Shown: positions 47,099 to 56,060, counted from the stretch's first letter. The stretch is DNA of 64,000 bases from Paenibacillus silagei (GCF_017874735.1 NZ_JAGGLV010000020.1:82437-146436), one strand, 5' to 3'. Notes: generated by a model not told the origin, from the letters alone. Translations and numbers: made by a program.

Positions 47099-47937
47099 TG
47101 GCGCCTACGTCTACAGACACAACAGTAAGTATAGATTTTACTGATATTGTAGCAGTTGGAGTTGTGAATATTGGATCGGGCAATCCAACGGTTAATGAAT
47201 TTGACGTCTGGGGTACACCGACACCGACCGCTACACCAACGGCTACAGCTACCATAACTCCTACTGTAACACCGACCATAGCGCCAACTTCAACACCTAC
47301 ACCAACACCAGTGCCTACACCAACTCCAACACCGGCGTTGAAACCAACTCTCGATGTAAATATTGCTCCAGAGAAAATCGGTTTAGGCAAAGAGTTCACA
47401 GCAGAAATATCACTGAAAAACGTAAAGGATATTTACGCTGAAGACTTTGAAGTAAAGTATGACAAGGAGCACTTGCAGTATCTCGGATTTGAAGAGGTGA
47501 CCGGTTATAAGGTATACAATAAACCCGTTGATCAAAACGGTGCCGTTCGCTTTATAGTTGCTAGTCAAGGTGAAGAATACGGAATCAACGATGATACCGT
47601 TGTCGTAAAACTAAAGTTTAAGGCCAAAGCCAAGGGAACAGCAGTTGTCGATGCAATCAAAGCAAGGATTGCAGATACCGAAGAGGAATATGACTTGGAG
47701 AAAGATAACTGTTTGGAAGACAGTATCATCATCGAAGCAATGGACGTCAACAAATCAGATACATACACCCTTGTTGACCTTGCGATCGATGCCAGATACT
47801 TCAAGTATTTCGCTCCCGATGTTGATCCGGTAAAGTATAATGCTCAACAAGCCGGTGATGAATATGTAAATGAGGACGACTTGCTTTTTATTGTTGATCA
47901 AATTTTAAATAATTCAGATTATTTGCCTAATACTTAA
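47098..47937 (+). pseudogene. C-terminal part of the frameshifted protein: Thr-Pro linker, cohesin-like domain, dockerin-like tail
   Basis: Continues the second discoidin-like module (NEFDVWG at about 40), then a 40-residue Thr-Pro linker. A cohesin-like domain follows (about 85-205; LDVNIAPEKIGLGKEFTAE, VKYDKEHLQYLGFE, VVVKLKFKAKAKG), then a tail with DVNKSDTYTLVDLAIDARYF and NEDDLLFIVDQIL that resembles a type I dockerin calcium loop. No own ribosome binding site is obvious before the ATG at 47098; it could be made by restart after the overlapping stop. The intact protein would be about 505 residues and exported. Adhesion or carbohydrate binding is likely. Confidence 0.72.
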
Positions 47938-47945
47938 TCCGACAG

Positions 47946-47984
47946 AAATCAGCCCTTTTGTCCTTAAGGTTGAGGGGCTGATTT
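47946..47984 (+). terminator. Terminator after the cohesin-domain gene
   Basis: AAATCAGCCC pairs with GGGGCTGATTT and is followed by TCTC; it starts nine bases after the stop. Confidence 0.8.
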
Positions 47985-48027
47985 TCTCATGAGTTTATCA
48001 CTTGAATAATAAAGGTGGAATGAAATA

Positions 48028-48876
48028 GTGTTTAGAAAAAACAAATTAATTTTAAGTTTAGTAGGCTTGTTACTATTAATTTCAACTATTGCAGCATTTT
48101 CTCAATCTACTTACGCATATCCAGGAGGTCTCTTAGACAAAAAAGAGTTTTATGCATCTTCTAGCATTAATGAAGCAGGACTTCAAACTTGGGATTGGAC
48201 AGATGGTGATATTGGTACACATTCTATATTAAATAGTATGTATCGGTATGGATATCATAAATTCAAAGCACCAGTTACAATAAATAGTTACCAACTTAAG
48301 ACCGTCTCCCCCACTACTTCGCTAAATATCGAGTTTTATGATGCCAATAATAATTTGATTAGTTCAGTTAATAGTGCAGTTGTTTCAAATGAAAGAGTTA
48401 CCATCCCCGTTGTAGAAGGCGTTTATCTAATTGCTCTTCACAATGTTAGTTCTTCTTCATCAACAAATTTAATCACTGTTTCAGAATTTGAAGTTTATGG
48501 ATCGCTAACTCCTTCTCCTTCTCCTTCTCCTTCTCCTTCTCCTTCTCCTTCTCCAACATCGGAGCCAACCGTCGTTCCTACTATTATTCCAACGACTGAG
48601 CCCACACCTGAGCCAACTCCAACCACTACTCCAGAAGCACCTTGCGAAGATCGCGCTCTCTTAAATATAACTCTGATCACTGGGACTGATAAGGAATTTG
48701 ATCTTTCGATGAGTGAGGTAAATGCTTTCTTAAACTGGTATGATTCTGCTTCAGGATCATCAAGCTTTGGAATCAACAAGCATAACAATAACAAAGGCCC
48801 CTTCAGTAACTGCACTGAATATGTGATACATGATAAAATCCTAACCTTTGAAGTAAGTGAATATACAGCACAGTAA
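48028..48876 (+). CDS. Secreted protein with discoidin-like module and Ser-Pro/Thr-Pro linker
   Basis: A 282-residue exported protein. Signal peptide 1-35 (ends TYAYPGG), a beta-rich module (about 36-158) of the same type as in the cohesin-domain protein upstream and ending FEVYGS, a proline linker (about 160-205) with PSPSP repeats coded by a hexanucleotide run, and a C-terminal domain (about 210-282) with one Cys pair. GTG start at 48028 with AAAGGTGG. The C-terminal domain is not recognised. It appears to be a paralogue of the frameshifted gene. Likely surface-associated. Confidence 0.8.
   Translation: MFRKNKLILSLVGLLLLISTIAAFSQSTYAYPGGLLDKKEFYASSSINEAGLQTWDWTDGDIGTHSILNSMYRYGYHKFKAPVTINSYQLKTVSPTTSLNIEFYDANNNLISSVNSAVVSNERVTIPVVEGVYLIALHNVSSSSSTNLITVSEFEVYGSLTPSPSPSPSPSPSPSPTSEPTVVPTIIPTTEPTPEPTPTTTPEAPCEDRALLNITLITGTDKEFDLSMSEVNAFLNWYDSASGSSSFGINKHNNNKGPFSNCTEYVIHDKILTFEVSEYTAQ
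48511..48554 (+). repeat. CCTTCT hexanucleotide repeat in a linker-coding region
   Basis: About seven head-to-tail copies, encoding alternating Pro-Ser. Copy changes would keep the frame and only alter linker length. Confidence 0.9.
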
Positions 48877-48883
48877 AAAAACA

Positions 48884-48910
48884 AACCGTCAGGCGTAAGC
48901 CCGGCGGGTT
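48884..48910 (-). terminator. Terminator of the DUF3139 gene
   Basis: An 11-12 bp stem (AACCCGCCGGGC with GCCTGACGGTT, mismatched in places) is followed on the minus strand by GTTTTTTT. It lies 20 bases after that gene's stop and may also end the plus-strand gene. Confidence 0.75.
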
Positions 48911-48930
48911 ATAATGTGCGCTAATGTTTA

Positions 48931-49224
48931 TTAATTATCTACATTTAATCGCTGTGGTTGTTTGGGGTCTAATTGTTTCCAATCAGATGCATCCCTGTCT
49001 GTGAAAATATATTCGGTGTCAGTATCATCAGAAAATATCACATATACAGGAAATTTAGGCATAGATCCAAATTTCGCCTTAACACTCACTATATCTTCCT
49101 CAGAGTATCCTTGGACGTTAATTAAATAGGTTTTAAGGCTTTTTTCAAGTGAATTATATTTAAACTGAAGCCCTGAATAGCCCCCGAGAATGAGAAGTAC
49201 AATAATTAATACTGAGTATGTCAT
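48931..49224 (-). CDS. DUF3139-family small membrane protein
   Basis: A 97-residue protein with one N-terminal membrane helix (about 3-20) and a soluble outer part with YSEEDIVSVKAKFG, as in the DUF3139 family. Function unknown. The strong AGGAGG lies about 20 bases before the ATG at 49224, so the true start may be upstream at a rare codon or the ribosome site may be loosely spaced. Gene is AT-rich like its neighbours. Confidence 0.68.
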   Translation of the reverse strand: MTYSVLIIVLLILGGYSGLQFKYNSLEKSLKTYLINVQGYSEEDIVSVKAKFGSMPKFPVYVIFSDDTDTEYIFTDRDASDWKQLDPKQPQRLNVDN

Positions 49225-49459
49225 AATTTTTCTGATTTTCGAAGCACCTCCTATTTATCGAGTATTTATAATTGTACTAACGTACTCCGGCTCTACAACC
49301 GGATTAAGATATACAATAGGGTCACTTTTACTGAACGGCTTACTAGGTTTGCAAAAACTTTGATTAAGCTTATATAGTCACGAATCAGAAGGCCCATAGT
49401 AAATATTACCACATTCTGTTAGAATAATTTTGGTTAATTATATATATTTAGGGGGAGCT

Positions 49460-49807
49460 ATGAACAGTAAAAAATGGTGGGTACTACTTGTGGTGGTCTT
49501 ATTAATTGGTGGCAGTATTGGCGGAAAAATTCTGTATGATGCGAAAAAGGAACGTGATCGTCAAGACCTGCTCCATATTGGAGATCGATTAGAGAAGTCG
49601 TTGTCTGACTACGAAGATACTGTTAACCAAATAAACGAAGATAAGGAATTAGCAGAGGAATACACCAACCTAATGGAATCTATCATTGATGAGGATTTTG
49701 CAGCAAGTGAGTTAGATGAAATGATAGCTAAGGCCTGCAAGATGGAGAGCGAATTAATGGACATCTACCCTACCGTCTATACAGAGCCGAGTTCTGTTTG
49801 TGATTGA
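49460..49807 (+). CDS. Small membrane-anchored protein of unknown function
   Basis: A 115-residue protein. One membrane helix (about 5-25; WWVLLVVVLLIGG) is followed by an acidic coiled helical part (30-105) rich in Glu and Asp. ATG at 49460 has GGGGGAGC; an in-frame start ten codons upstream lacks one. No family recognised. It might be an anchored adaptor or anti-factor, but this is not supported by sequence. Confidence 0.7.
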   Translation: MNSKKWWVLLVVVLLIGGSIGGKILYDAKKERDRQDLLHIGDRLEKSLSDYEDTVNQINEDKELAEEYTNLMESIIDEDFAASELDEMIAKACKMESELMDIYPTVYTEPSSVCD

Positions 49808-49816
49808 AAGGAGTTT

Positions 49817-49891
49817 ATGATGGCAGTGACACCAGAGCTAAAGAATGTTCATGTTTTTGCTGAAGGAGATGTGACGGGAGATTTTAGTTAG
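49817..49891 (+). pseudogene. Short start fragment of a lost gene (24 codons)
   Basis: A good AAAGGAG is followed by an ATG, then MMAVTPELKNVHVFAEGDVT and a stop after four more residues. The strong ribosome binding site on so short a frame suggests a truncated gene or a leader peptide. Nothing follows in frame until the next gene at 49991. Confidence 0.3.
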
Positions 49892-49990
49892 CACTTTATA
49901 TTTAGTGTTCATTGTAAATACATAGTAATATCCCTATTATTCTGATAGACTATTTTTTCTAATTATTATCAGAATAAGGGGCTGTTCATC

Positions 49991-50533
49991 ATGATGTTAT
50001 TTATTTGGGGATTTATTGTAGTGCTCATTATCGGTATTATTTTTGGAGCAAAAAAAGGAATTAAACAAGGGAATGAGCTAAAAGAACAAACCCAAAGCAT
50101 CGGAGCGTTACAGGGGGTATTCGCAGAACATGTGGAGGGACTTGGCATTGGAAGTGTCGAGTGCAAAATTTTTAGATTTTCTGATCGTGTGCTTATTGAT
50201 TCAAGCAGACAAAGATTTGAAATCTATCTGACGCAATTCAGAGCCGCTGAAGTTAAAAGTATGCAAGAATTGATCGATAAAAGCAAAAGCGTTGTGGGTC
50301 GTGCAATGATTGGAACACTACTTGTACCTGGGTTAGGAACAATTGTCGGCGGAATGTCCGGAATAGGAAATAAAAAGAAAACTAGTCACTATATGATATT
50401 TAACTTTATAGATGCTCATGGTGAGTTGTCAGCTGTAACTTTTCAAGACACTTTTGCATTTGGTATGAAGGACTTCTGCCAAGGCTTAAATCATTCTCTG
50501 CCGACCGGCGAGTCCAGTGTCGTAAGACTGTAA
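49991..50533 (+). CDS. Uncharacterised membrane-anchored protein
   Basis: A 180-residue protein with an N-terminal membrane helix (about 3-20) followed by GAKKGIKQG, a soluble region, and a Gly-rich hydrophobic segment near 112-130 (GTLLVPGLGTIVGG) that could insert in a membrane. No family recognised; the form resembles proteins of Paenibacillus with a PH-like or glycine-zipper segment. AT-rich region. Start could also be ATG 49994. Confidence 0.7.
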   Translation: MMLFIWGFIVVLIIGIIFGAKKGIKQGNELKEQTQSIGALQGVFAEHVEGLGIGSVECKIFRFSDRVLIDSSRQRFEIYLTQFRAAEVKSMQELIDKSKSVVGRAMIGTLLVPGLGTIVGGMSGIGNKKKTSHYMIFNFIDAHGELSAVTFQDTFAFGMKDFCQGLNHSLPTGESSVVRL

Positions 50534-50538
50534 CCCAT

Positions 50539-50568
50539 AGCCCGCCGACCAGTTAAGGTTGACGGGCT
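50539..50568. terminator. Hairpin between convergent genes
   Basis: AGCCCGCCGACC pairs with GGTTGACGGGCT around six bases, just after the stop at 50533. The neighbouring genes converge here, so it may serve both. Confidence 0.65.
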
Positions 50569-50636
50569 TCGGCCTAGCTTTCGGACTGAACGCCCGGCTC
50601 TTTTAAATCTTGCAATACTGCAATAACACACCCCCA

Positions 50637-53048
50637 TCAATCCACCACCAAAACCCGCGGCGAAGCACTCTGTATAGATTTAGATGCTGCCCAGCAGCCC
50701 AGGCCTGCGGCTATGACACTTAAGGGAATCATCGAGGCTATACCTCCCCCGTTCATGATCAGCGGAACTTTAACAATCCCGTAATCCGACAGGATAACGT
50801 TCAGCAGTGGTGGCAGGCCTAATAAGCCTAAAGGTATCCCTACCAAAGCTCCGATCCCCGATACGACCAGGATTCCGGTGGTTTCCGACAGCCGGATCTG
50901 GCGGGAGGTCATGCCGATGGACTTGTAGATGCCGTAGGTGCGGCTCTCTTTCTTCATGTTAATCCGGCAGATGCTGTAGATGATCACGAACGTAATAACG
51001 ATGAACAACAGCGCCATAACGGACACTGGCAGCACAATGATTTTGACCGCCTGGGAGAATACCTCATCCACAAGCGATGCCTGACTGGCGATGCCAAGTA
51101 CACTGCCGTACCGCTCTTGCAACTCCTTCACGAATGAATCGGTTGAAGTGCCCTCATTCAGATTCATGAAAGTGGTGTTCATCGCACTCCCATAATCCGG
51201 ATTACTCGTTTTGATAACGTCAGCGGTAATCCGCCCCGTGTTGGACATGTTTGCGATCGCCTGGTAGATTCCGGTGACGGTTAGCGTATGTTTTACCCCT
51301 TCAATATAAATGTCCATTGTATCCCCTGCTTGGATGCCCAGCGTTCTGGCCACATTCACACCCACCGAGATTTCATTGGCAGACACAGGGTTACGGCCGT
51401 CCACATTCTCATAGCCTATCTGATCATAGTTCCCGTCCGCCACCGTCAGCAGGATCCCCATCGTATCCTGTTTCACGGCAGCCCCGTCCTTCATAGGAAT
51501 CGGCACCACCGCATTGGCATCCCCGTACCGCGAGTAATTCTTCACCCTTGGGTCAGAGAGGACTTCTTCTTGTAGCTGTGCAAAAGTCATTTTAGCCGGA
51601 TTATCGATTCTTATGGACAGATCCGCCGAGTCATACCCCCACTTGGCAATGGTGCCATGGATGGAAGCAATGCTGTATACGAACAGGAATCCAAAGACAA
51701 GTACAGCGGTGGACAACGTCGAGATCAGTACAATAAGCAGCGAACCCCGGATATTCTTGGTGACACTTCTTAGCCCTATAATCATCGAGGTTGGAAGAGT
51801 GTCCAGTTGAAGGAGCTTTCTTTTCCATGTTCCAGTTCCTCCTGATTGGTGGGAGTACTCCTTCTCAGACATACCGTAACGAACGGCTTGGGCAGGCTCA
51901 ACATGACGCGCTTTATTCGCAAACAGCAGAGCCGAGAGGAAAATCACTGCAACAACACCCACGCTGGTCCAAACGCCTGCAACTGATAATAGATCATTCA
52001 TCCCTGATGAACCTGTGTTGAGATAAGCCATAGAACCCGCAACAATGGTGCCGGAGAGGATATTGCTGACCAGCATCCCCGGGATGACCGAGACGAGCGC
52101 CAGGAAGGTATATTGCGCAACATAAGCCATAATGACTTTACGGGAGGATAATCCGACGGATTTAATAATCCCGATCGTTCTGTAGTTAGAGAGAATGGCA
52201 TCGGCAATCGTGAATCCCAAGGTATACAGGGCCACGCAGATCATGACAACAGCCAGAAAAATCATCACGAAGCTGATCACCTGGTTCGCAATCATATAAT
52301 AGGAAGACAAGCTCTCGAAGTCTTTGACCGACTCCAGATAGGGGGTCCCCAGATACTGTTCGAATCTCTCCCAGTAGGCTCTCTGTTGACTGTAATCCTC
52401 AAACCGTAGTCCGGTCATATACTTATCTTCGCCCGGCAAAAGGGTCATATGCTTAGTATAATCCTCATGATTCAGCCAGATTCTCCCGCTCGTCGCAAAT
52501 GGCGAACAGTAGGAAATATCCACGACGACGGCCGCAACCTTTAGCCGTATGACACCTTCATCCGTCTTGAATTCAACCGAATCCCCTACATGGATATCAT
52601 TAGAATACGCCAGCGAGGTGGGAATCCAGGCCGTTCCTGCTTCCGGTGTGCTCTGTTCTTCCCCTTCTACGAACTGCAGCCGGTCCACGGGAAAAGGTCC
52701 TTCGGGTGCATCCATCATGAACAAGTCCACATTCAGGATCTCTTCTCCTGCGTGCGACATGCTAGACAGATAGCGGTAGCGCATCAAATCCGAGACCGTT
52801 ACCCCTGACTGCTCCTCCCACCATGTATGTACCTGAACCGGATCATGGATGCCATTCTCCAGCTGCAATATTTGATGCGCGCCACGGGACTGGTCATGCA
52901 TACTCTCATACATCCGGTTGGTGTTGTTCAGAACGGATACGGCCGTTGAGAGGAGCAGGGCTGCCAGCATGATGATGATTGCAATGAAGCTGTTTTGCAC
53001 TTTTTTATGCTTCAGGTTCGTCCAGCATAGTTTCCATACCTCATACAT
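50637..53048 (-). CDS. ABC transporter permease, FtsX/MacB type
   Basis: An 803-residue membrane protein with an N-terminal helix, an extracellular domain (about 50-260), four helices, a second domain and a final bundle (last helices about 670-790), the usual tandem FtsX layout. It partners with the ATPase encoded three bases upstream. Such transporters move lipoproteins or peptides, or sense antimicrobial peptides without transport. The PadR regulator of this operon would control it. Confidence 0.9.
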   Translation of the reverse strand: MYEVWKLCWTNLKHKKVQNSFIAIIIMLAALLLSTAVSVLNNTNRMYESMHDQSRGAHQILQLENGIHDPVQVHTWWEEQSGVTVSDLMRYRYLSSMSHAGEEILNVDLFMMDAPEGPFPVDRLQFVEGEEQSTPEAGTAWIPTSLAYSNDIHVGDSVEFKTDEGVIRLKVAAVVVDISYCSPFATSGRIWLNHEDYTKHMTLLPGEDKYMTGLRFEDYSQQRAYWERFEQYLGTPYLESVKDFESLSSYYMIANQVISFVMIFLAVVMICVALYTLGFTIADAILSNYRTIGIIKSVGLSSRKVIMAYVAQYTFLALVSVIPGMLVSNILSGTIVAGSMAYLNTGSSGMNDLLSVAGVWTSVGVVAVIFLSALLFANKARHVEPAQAVRYGMSEKEYSHQSGGTGTWKRKLLQLDTLPTSMIIGLRSVTKNIRGSLLIVLISTLSTAVLVFGFLFVYSIASIHGTIAKWGYDSADLSIRIDNPAKMTFAQLQEEVLSDPRVKNYSRYGDANAVVPIPMKDGAAVKQDTMGILLTVADGNYDQIGYENVDGRNPVSANEISVGVNVARTLGIQAGDTMDIYIEGVKHTLTVTGIYQAIANMSNTGRITADVIKTSNPDYGSAMNTTFMNLNEGTSTDSFVKELQERYGSVLGIASQASLVDEVFSQAVKIIVLPVSVMALLFIVITFVIIYSICRINMKKESRTYGIYKSIGMTSRQIRLSETTGILVVSGIGALVGIPLGLLGLPPLLNVILSDYGIVKVPLIMNGGGIASMIPLSVIAAGLGCWAASKSIQSASPRVLVVD

Positions 53049-53051
53049 CCG

Positions 53052-53828
53052 CTACCTCTCCTCCCCTGACATGAACATGAAAATTTGGTTTTCTCTCGCT
53101 TTCAACTGATCCGGTGCATATTTGCCTAGCTCCAGAATCCCATCGATAGTGCCGTCTTTGACCACGCTTAACCGGTCTGCCCTGCACGCAGCCTGGATAT
53201 CATGCGTTACCATAACGATGGATTGATTATTCTGATTCATCTCCGTCAACAGATCCAGAATCACTGCGCCCTGCTCCTGGCTTAATGCCCCTGTAGGCTC
53301 ATCCACAAAAATCACCTCCGGCGAATTGATGAGCGCTCTGGCAATCGCCGCTCTCTGCTGCTGTCCTCCAGATACCTGGGATGGCAGGCGTCCGGCTTGA
53401 GCCCCGATCCCCATCTGGTGCAGCAGGCTTAATGCCTGCTCGTTCACCTCGCTTTTGCTGCGCCCAGCCACGTATCCCGGGAAAGCCACATTCTCCAGCA
53501 AGGTGAAATCAGGAACCAGATTGATCGATTGATATACATAGCCGATTTTGTTGGACCGGAAATCCGTAAGTTCCTTCTCTGTGTATGCATCGATTCGCTC
53601 TCCCTTGAACATCACTTCTCCGGAAGTGATCCCGTCCAGACCGCTGAGGAGGTAGAGCAACGTAGATTTCCCCGAGCCTGAGCTGCCCATAATCACCGTA
53701 AAGTCACCTTGGTATACTTCGAGATTAATGCTTTTGGCGGCGAGAAATTGTTCATGGCCTGAGGAGTAAACTTTGCATAGATCAACAGTCTTGATTAAGA
53801 CTTCTTTCCTGGGATTATGTGTTATCAC
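53052..53828 (-). CDS. ABC transporter ATP-binding protein, MacB/LolD type
   Basis: A 258-residue ATPase: Walker A GSSGSGKST, signature VSGGQQQRAAIARAL, Walker B VIFVDEPTGAL, H-loop VTHD. The frame extends to an ATG at 53855, but the GTG at 53828 has GGAGG at nine bases; both remain possible. It stops three bases before the FtsX-type permease and they form one complex. Fourth gene of the PadR operon. Confidence 0.9.
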   Translation of the reverse strand: MITHNPRKEVLIKTVDLCKVYSSGHEQFLAAKSINLEVYQGDFTVIMGSSGSGKSTLLYLLSGLDGITSGEVMFKGERIDAYTEKELTDFRSNKIGYVYQSINLVPDFTLLENVAFPGYVAGRSKSEVNEQALSLLHQMGIGAQAGRLPSQVSGGQQQRAAIARALINSPEVIFVDEPTGALSQEQGAVILDLLTEMNQNNQSIVMVTHDIQAACRADRLSVVKDGTIDGILELGKYAPDQLKARENQIFMFMSGEER

Positions 53829-53886
53829 ACAAGGCCGCCTCCTAAAATCAATCATATTCTTCTTCCTGCTCTTCGCCTAAATACTG

Positions 53887-54645
53887 TTACTGTTCGATCC
53901 TAAGATTGCCAGTGTCAGAGATAAGCTTGACAAGTGGCCCTCCCTCACCGATATAACCATCCTTATAACCCGGAAGCGTCACCTGAACGGTTCCAGAATC
54001 CGCAGAGAATTGAGTACGGAGCGCCTGAGGCGCTTCTGCTGTCTGGATGGTAATGTCTCCACTGTCCGAGGTGGCATGGATATCTTGACTAATGCGCTCA
54101 ATCGAGGCGGTGATTTTACCCGTATCTGTCTCAGCATGGATGATCCCCTCCTCTATATCCAGCTTGATAGCCCCTGAGTCGCTTACCACCCGGTATTCCT
54201 TCGCCAGGACGGGGCCGACATCAATTTTTCCGGAGTCCGTTACCACCTGCAGCTGGTCTAGCCGGGTCTCAGGAATCCCTACCGTGAGCTTAAGCTCCGT
54301 ATAGATGTCAAAAAAGCGGTACCGGTTGTCTTGAACCACCTTAATCCGGGTCTGCCCCTGATCCTGAGTAATGTCCAGCTTGTAATCCTTCATTAATGCC
54401 TTGGTCGTCTTCCCGCCTAAGGTTGCCTTGATCTCATCTCCCTGAAGGGGAACCACATCAATCGTTCCAATCTCTGTCTGAAGAAGAACGCTGGTGGTCT
54501 GGTCCATCCGCACAGGTTGTTCAACCGATAGCTCATACAAATTAAATGGTGAATTGCCTAACAGATACATCACTACATTTCCAATGACTCCGGCAGCAAT
54601 CAGGAGCAGAGCAAGTCTGGTTACGTTCCGGGATCTATGCTTCAA
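53887..54645 (-). CDS. DUF4097-family beta-strand repeat protein
   Basis: A 252-residue protein with an N-terminal membrane helix (about 7-28) and a right-handed beta-repeat domain built of T-D-S-G-x-I units (about 90-250), as in DUF4097. Probably membrane-anchored and facing out. It overlaps the HAAS-domain gene by 11 bases, so translation is coupled. Function unknown; the family often accompanies HAAS and PadR genes. Confidence 0.85.
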   Translation of the reverse strand: MKHRSRNVTRLALLLIAAGVIGNVVMYLLGNSPFNLYELSVEQPVRMDQTTSVLLQTEIGTIDVVPLQGDEIKATLGGKTTKALMKDYKLDITQDQGQTRIKVVQDNRYRFFDIYTELKLTVGIPETRLDQLQVVTDSGKIDVGPVLAKEYRVVSDSGAIKLDIEEGIIHAETDTGKITASIERISQDIHATSDSGDITIQTAEAPQALRTQFSADSGTVQVTLPGYKDGYIGEGGPLVKLISDTGNLRIEQ

Positions 54646-55195
54646 AAGAGGTCACATCCTTCTTAATAACTGTCAGATTATACTTCAGGTACCGGATCAC
54701 AAGATGGTAATACAGCCGGGTGAGCTTTAGTGTTCCAAGGGCTACTAGCAGTCCCACACCAACCAGGCCCAGCATCAGGAAGATGCTATTGATAGACAAC
54801 GCCACCGACTGATACTGAAGAATTAACAGAACCGGAGAAATAAGCAGGCAAATGGCAAAGACGAACACCCCGGCAATCACAGTCAAAGAGGTGATAAAAG
54901 GCAGCAGAACGATAACTAAGTTGAACAATCCTAAGCTCACCGTTGCCATAACCGCTCTCGTAACGCTTAAGAGCGTTGGGGATTTGTCCGCTCTCTCAAT
55001 TTGCGACTGGGTCAGTAGTTCACGGGCGATCAACCGGGGGTGGCCCAGCTTGGAGATCACCTCTGCTTCTGACCGCCCGCTTAATTGGGCACACTCGAAA
55101 TGCTCCCTGAATTCCCCCATAAGTTCAGCACATTCCTCAGGAGGAAGCAGCTTCAGATACCGTGCCAATTCATTCAGATAGGCCTCTTTATTCAA
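54635..55195 (-). CDS. HAAS/DUF1700-domain membrane protein
   Basis: A 186-residue protein. The N-terminal HAAS domain (1-65) begins MNKEAYLNELARYLKLLPPE, with the GHPRLIAREL motif, and is followed by four membrane helices (about 75-170). Its start overlaps the PadR stop (ATGA). HAAS proteins are regularly coded with PadR and may receive a signal that alters PadR binding; that role is family knowledge, not seen here. Confidence 0.87.
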   Translation of the reverse strand: MNKEAYLNELARYLKLLPPEECAELMGEFREHFECAQLSGRSEAEVISKLGHPRLIARELLTQSQIERADKSPTLLSVTRAVMATVSLGLFNLVIVLLPFITSLTVIAGVFVFAICLLISPVLLILQYQSVALSINSIFLMLGLVGVGLLVALGTLKLTRLYYHLVIRYLKYNLTVIKKDVTSFEA

Positions 55196-55509
55196 TCCGA
55201 TCCCCCCTTAATAATCTCCTGCACCCCTATGGCAAAAGCATTCCACTCCTCAATCATCCCGCTCATGACTCTCCTTCCCTCATCGGTAATCTTATAGTAC
55301 TTCCGGGGCGGCCCCTCACCCGATTCAGATAAATAGGTGGAAAATAACCCTTCCGCAGCCAGTCTTCTTAATAACGGATAGATGGTGCCCTCGGCTATGG
55401 CGAATTTGTGCGAGATCTGTTCCACCAGCTCATATCCGTAACGGTCTTTCTGTGAGGTTAAAACAAGCACACAAAGCTCCAGCACACCCTTCTTGAACTG
55501 AACATTCAA
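55192..55509 (-). CDS. PadR-family transcriptional regulator
   Basis: A 105-residue winged-helix repressor (KKGVLELCVLVLTSQKDRYGYELVEQI; IYPLLRRLAAEGL). The promoter region just upstream has TACTGTGTAATACACAGTA at 55532-55550, a PadR-like palindrome, and ACTACTGTTTAATGC nearby. It is the first gene of a five-gene operon and probably represses it. Confidence 0.92.
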   Translation of the reverse strand: MNVQFKKGVLELCVLVLTSQKDRYGYELVEQISHKFAIAEGTIYPLLRRLAAEGLFSTYLSESGEGPPRKYYKITDEGRRVMSGMIEEWNAFAIGVQEIIKGGSD

Positions 55510-55531
55510 TACTTATCACCACGCTTTATTT

Positions 55532-55550
55532 AGTACTGTGTAATACACAG
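55532..55550. promoter_or_regulatory. Palindromic operator candidate for PadR
   Basis: TACTGTGTAATACACAGTA, a 19-base palindrome with a one-base centre, 22 bases before the PadR start. A partial repeat (ACTACTGTTTAATGCA) follows at about 55578. Inferred from position and symmetry. Confidence 0.6.
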
Positions 55551-55614
55551 TAGTTACTAATACAAAGATTACCATCCACTACTGTTTAATGCAAGGTAGT
55601 TGGAGGTAATAGTT

Positions 55615-55731
55615 ATGATTGCGTTCATATCCATTCTCATCATTTATCTCTCGTTACAATTAGGCTTAATTCATTATGAATTTTTTAAGCTATGGGCATA
55701 TGCCGTGATGGATATAGGTTATAGTCCATAG
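55615..55731 (+). CDS. Small hydrophobic protein (38 residues)
   Basis: ATG with GGAGG at eight bases. One membrane helix (about 3-22; IAFISILIIYLSLQLGL) then a short polar/aromatic tail. The strong ribosome binding site makes it a plausible real gene. It is divergent from padR across the palindromic operator and so may share its control. No family recognised. Confidence 0.5.
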   Translation: MIAFISILIIYLSLQLGLIHYEFFKLWAYAVMDIGYSP

Positions 55732-55766
55732 ACTGTTGACGAGATAGTATTTGAGGAGGTTTACCC

Positions 55767-56060
55767 ATGGAAACGAATTATCAACAAGTTGCCTGGAATT
55801 GTATGAATAAATATGTTGGTATTACTACAAGCGATGGTCAGTCTCACGACGGGTTTGTTGCTCATATCGATCAGAACTATGTTACACTTGCCATTCCCAC
55901 CAATGAAATGGTAGGCCAGATGAACGGAATGCCTGCTAACGCAACAACCTACAGACAATTCGGATACTATCCGGGTTTCTACCCGCGCCGCCGCTTTTAT
56001 CCAAGACCGATCCCCTTTGGTGCCATTACAGCTTTGTACTTGCTTCCATTTTTTATTTAA
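55767..56060 (+). CDS. Small uncharacterised protein, possibly spore- or coat-related
   Basis: A 97-residue protein with AGGAGG before ATG. An N-terminal beta-rich part (10-60; KYVGITTSDGQSHDGFVAHIDQ) has the shape of an Sm-like barrel; the tail is rich in Tyr, Arg, Pro and Phe (about 65-97) and is aromatic, typical of coat proteins. It precedes a YuzF-like gene of similar type. Function not known. Confidence 0.7.
   Translation: METNYQQVAWNCMNKYVGITTSDGQSHDGFVAHIDQNYVTLAIPTNEMVGQMNGMPANATTYRQFGYYPGFYPRRRFYPRPIPFGAITALYLLPFFI

Noticed and set aside
48495..48884. Minus-strand frame rich in Gly, Val and Glu
   Set aside because: It is the reverse of the Pro/Ser repeat region of the secreted protein gene on the plus strand, which has a signal peptide and start site.
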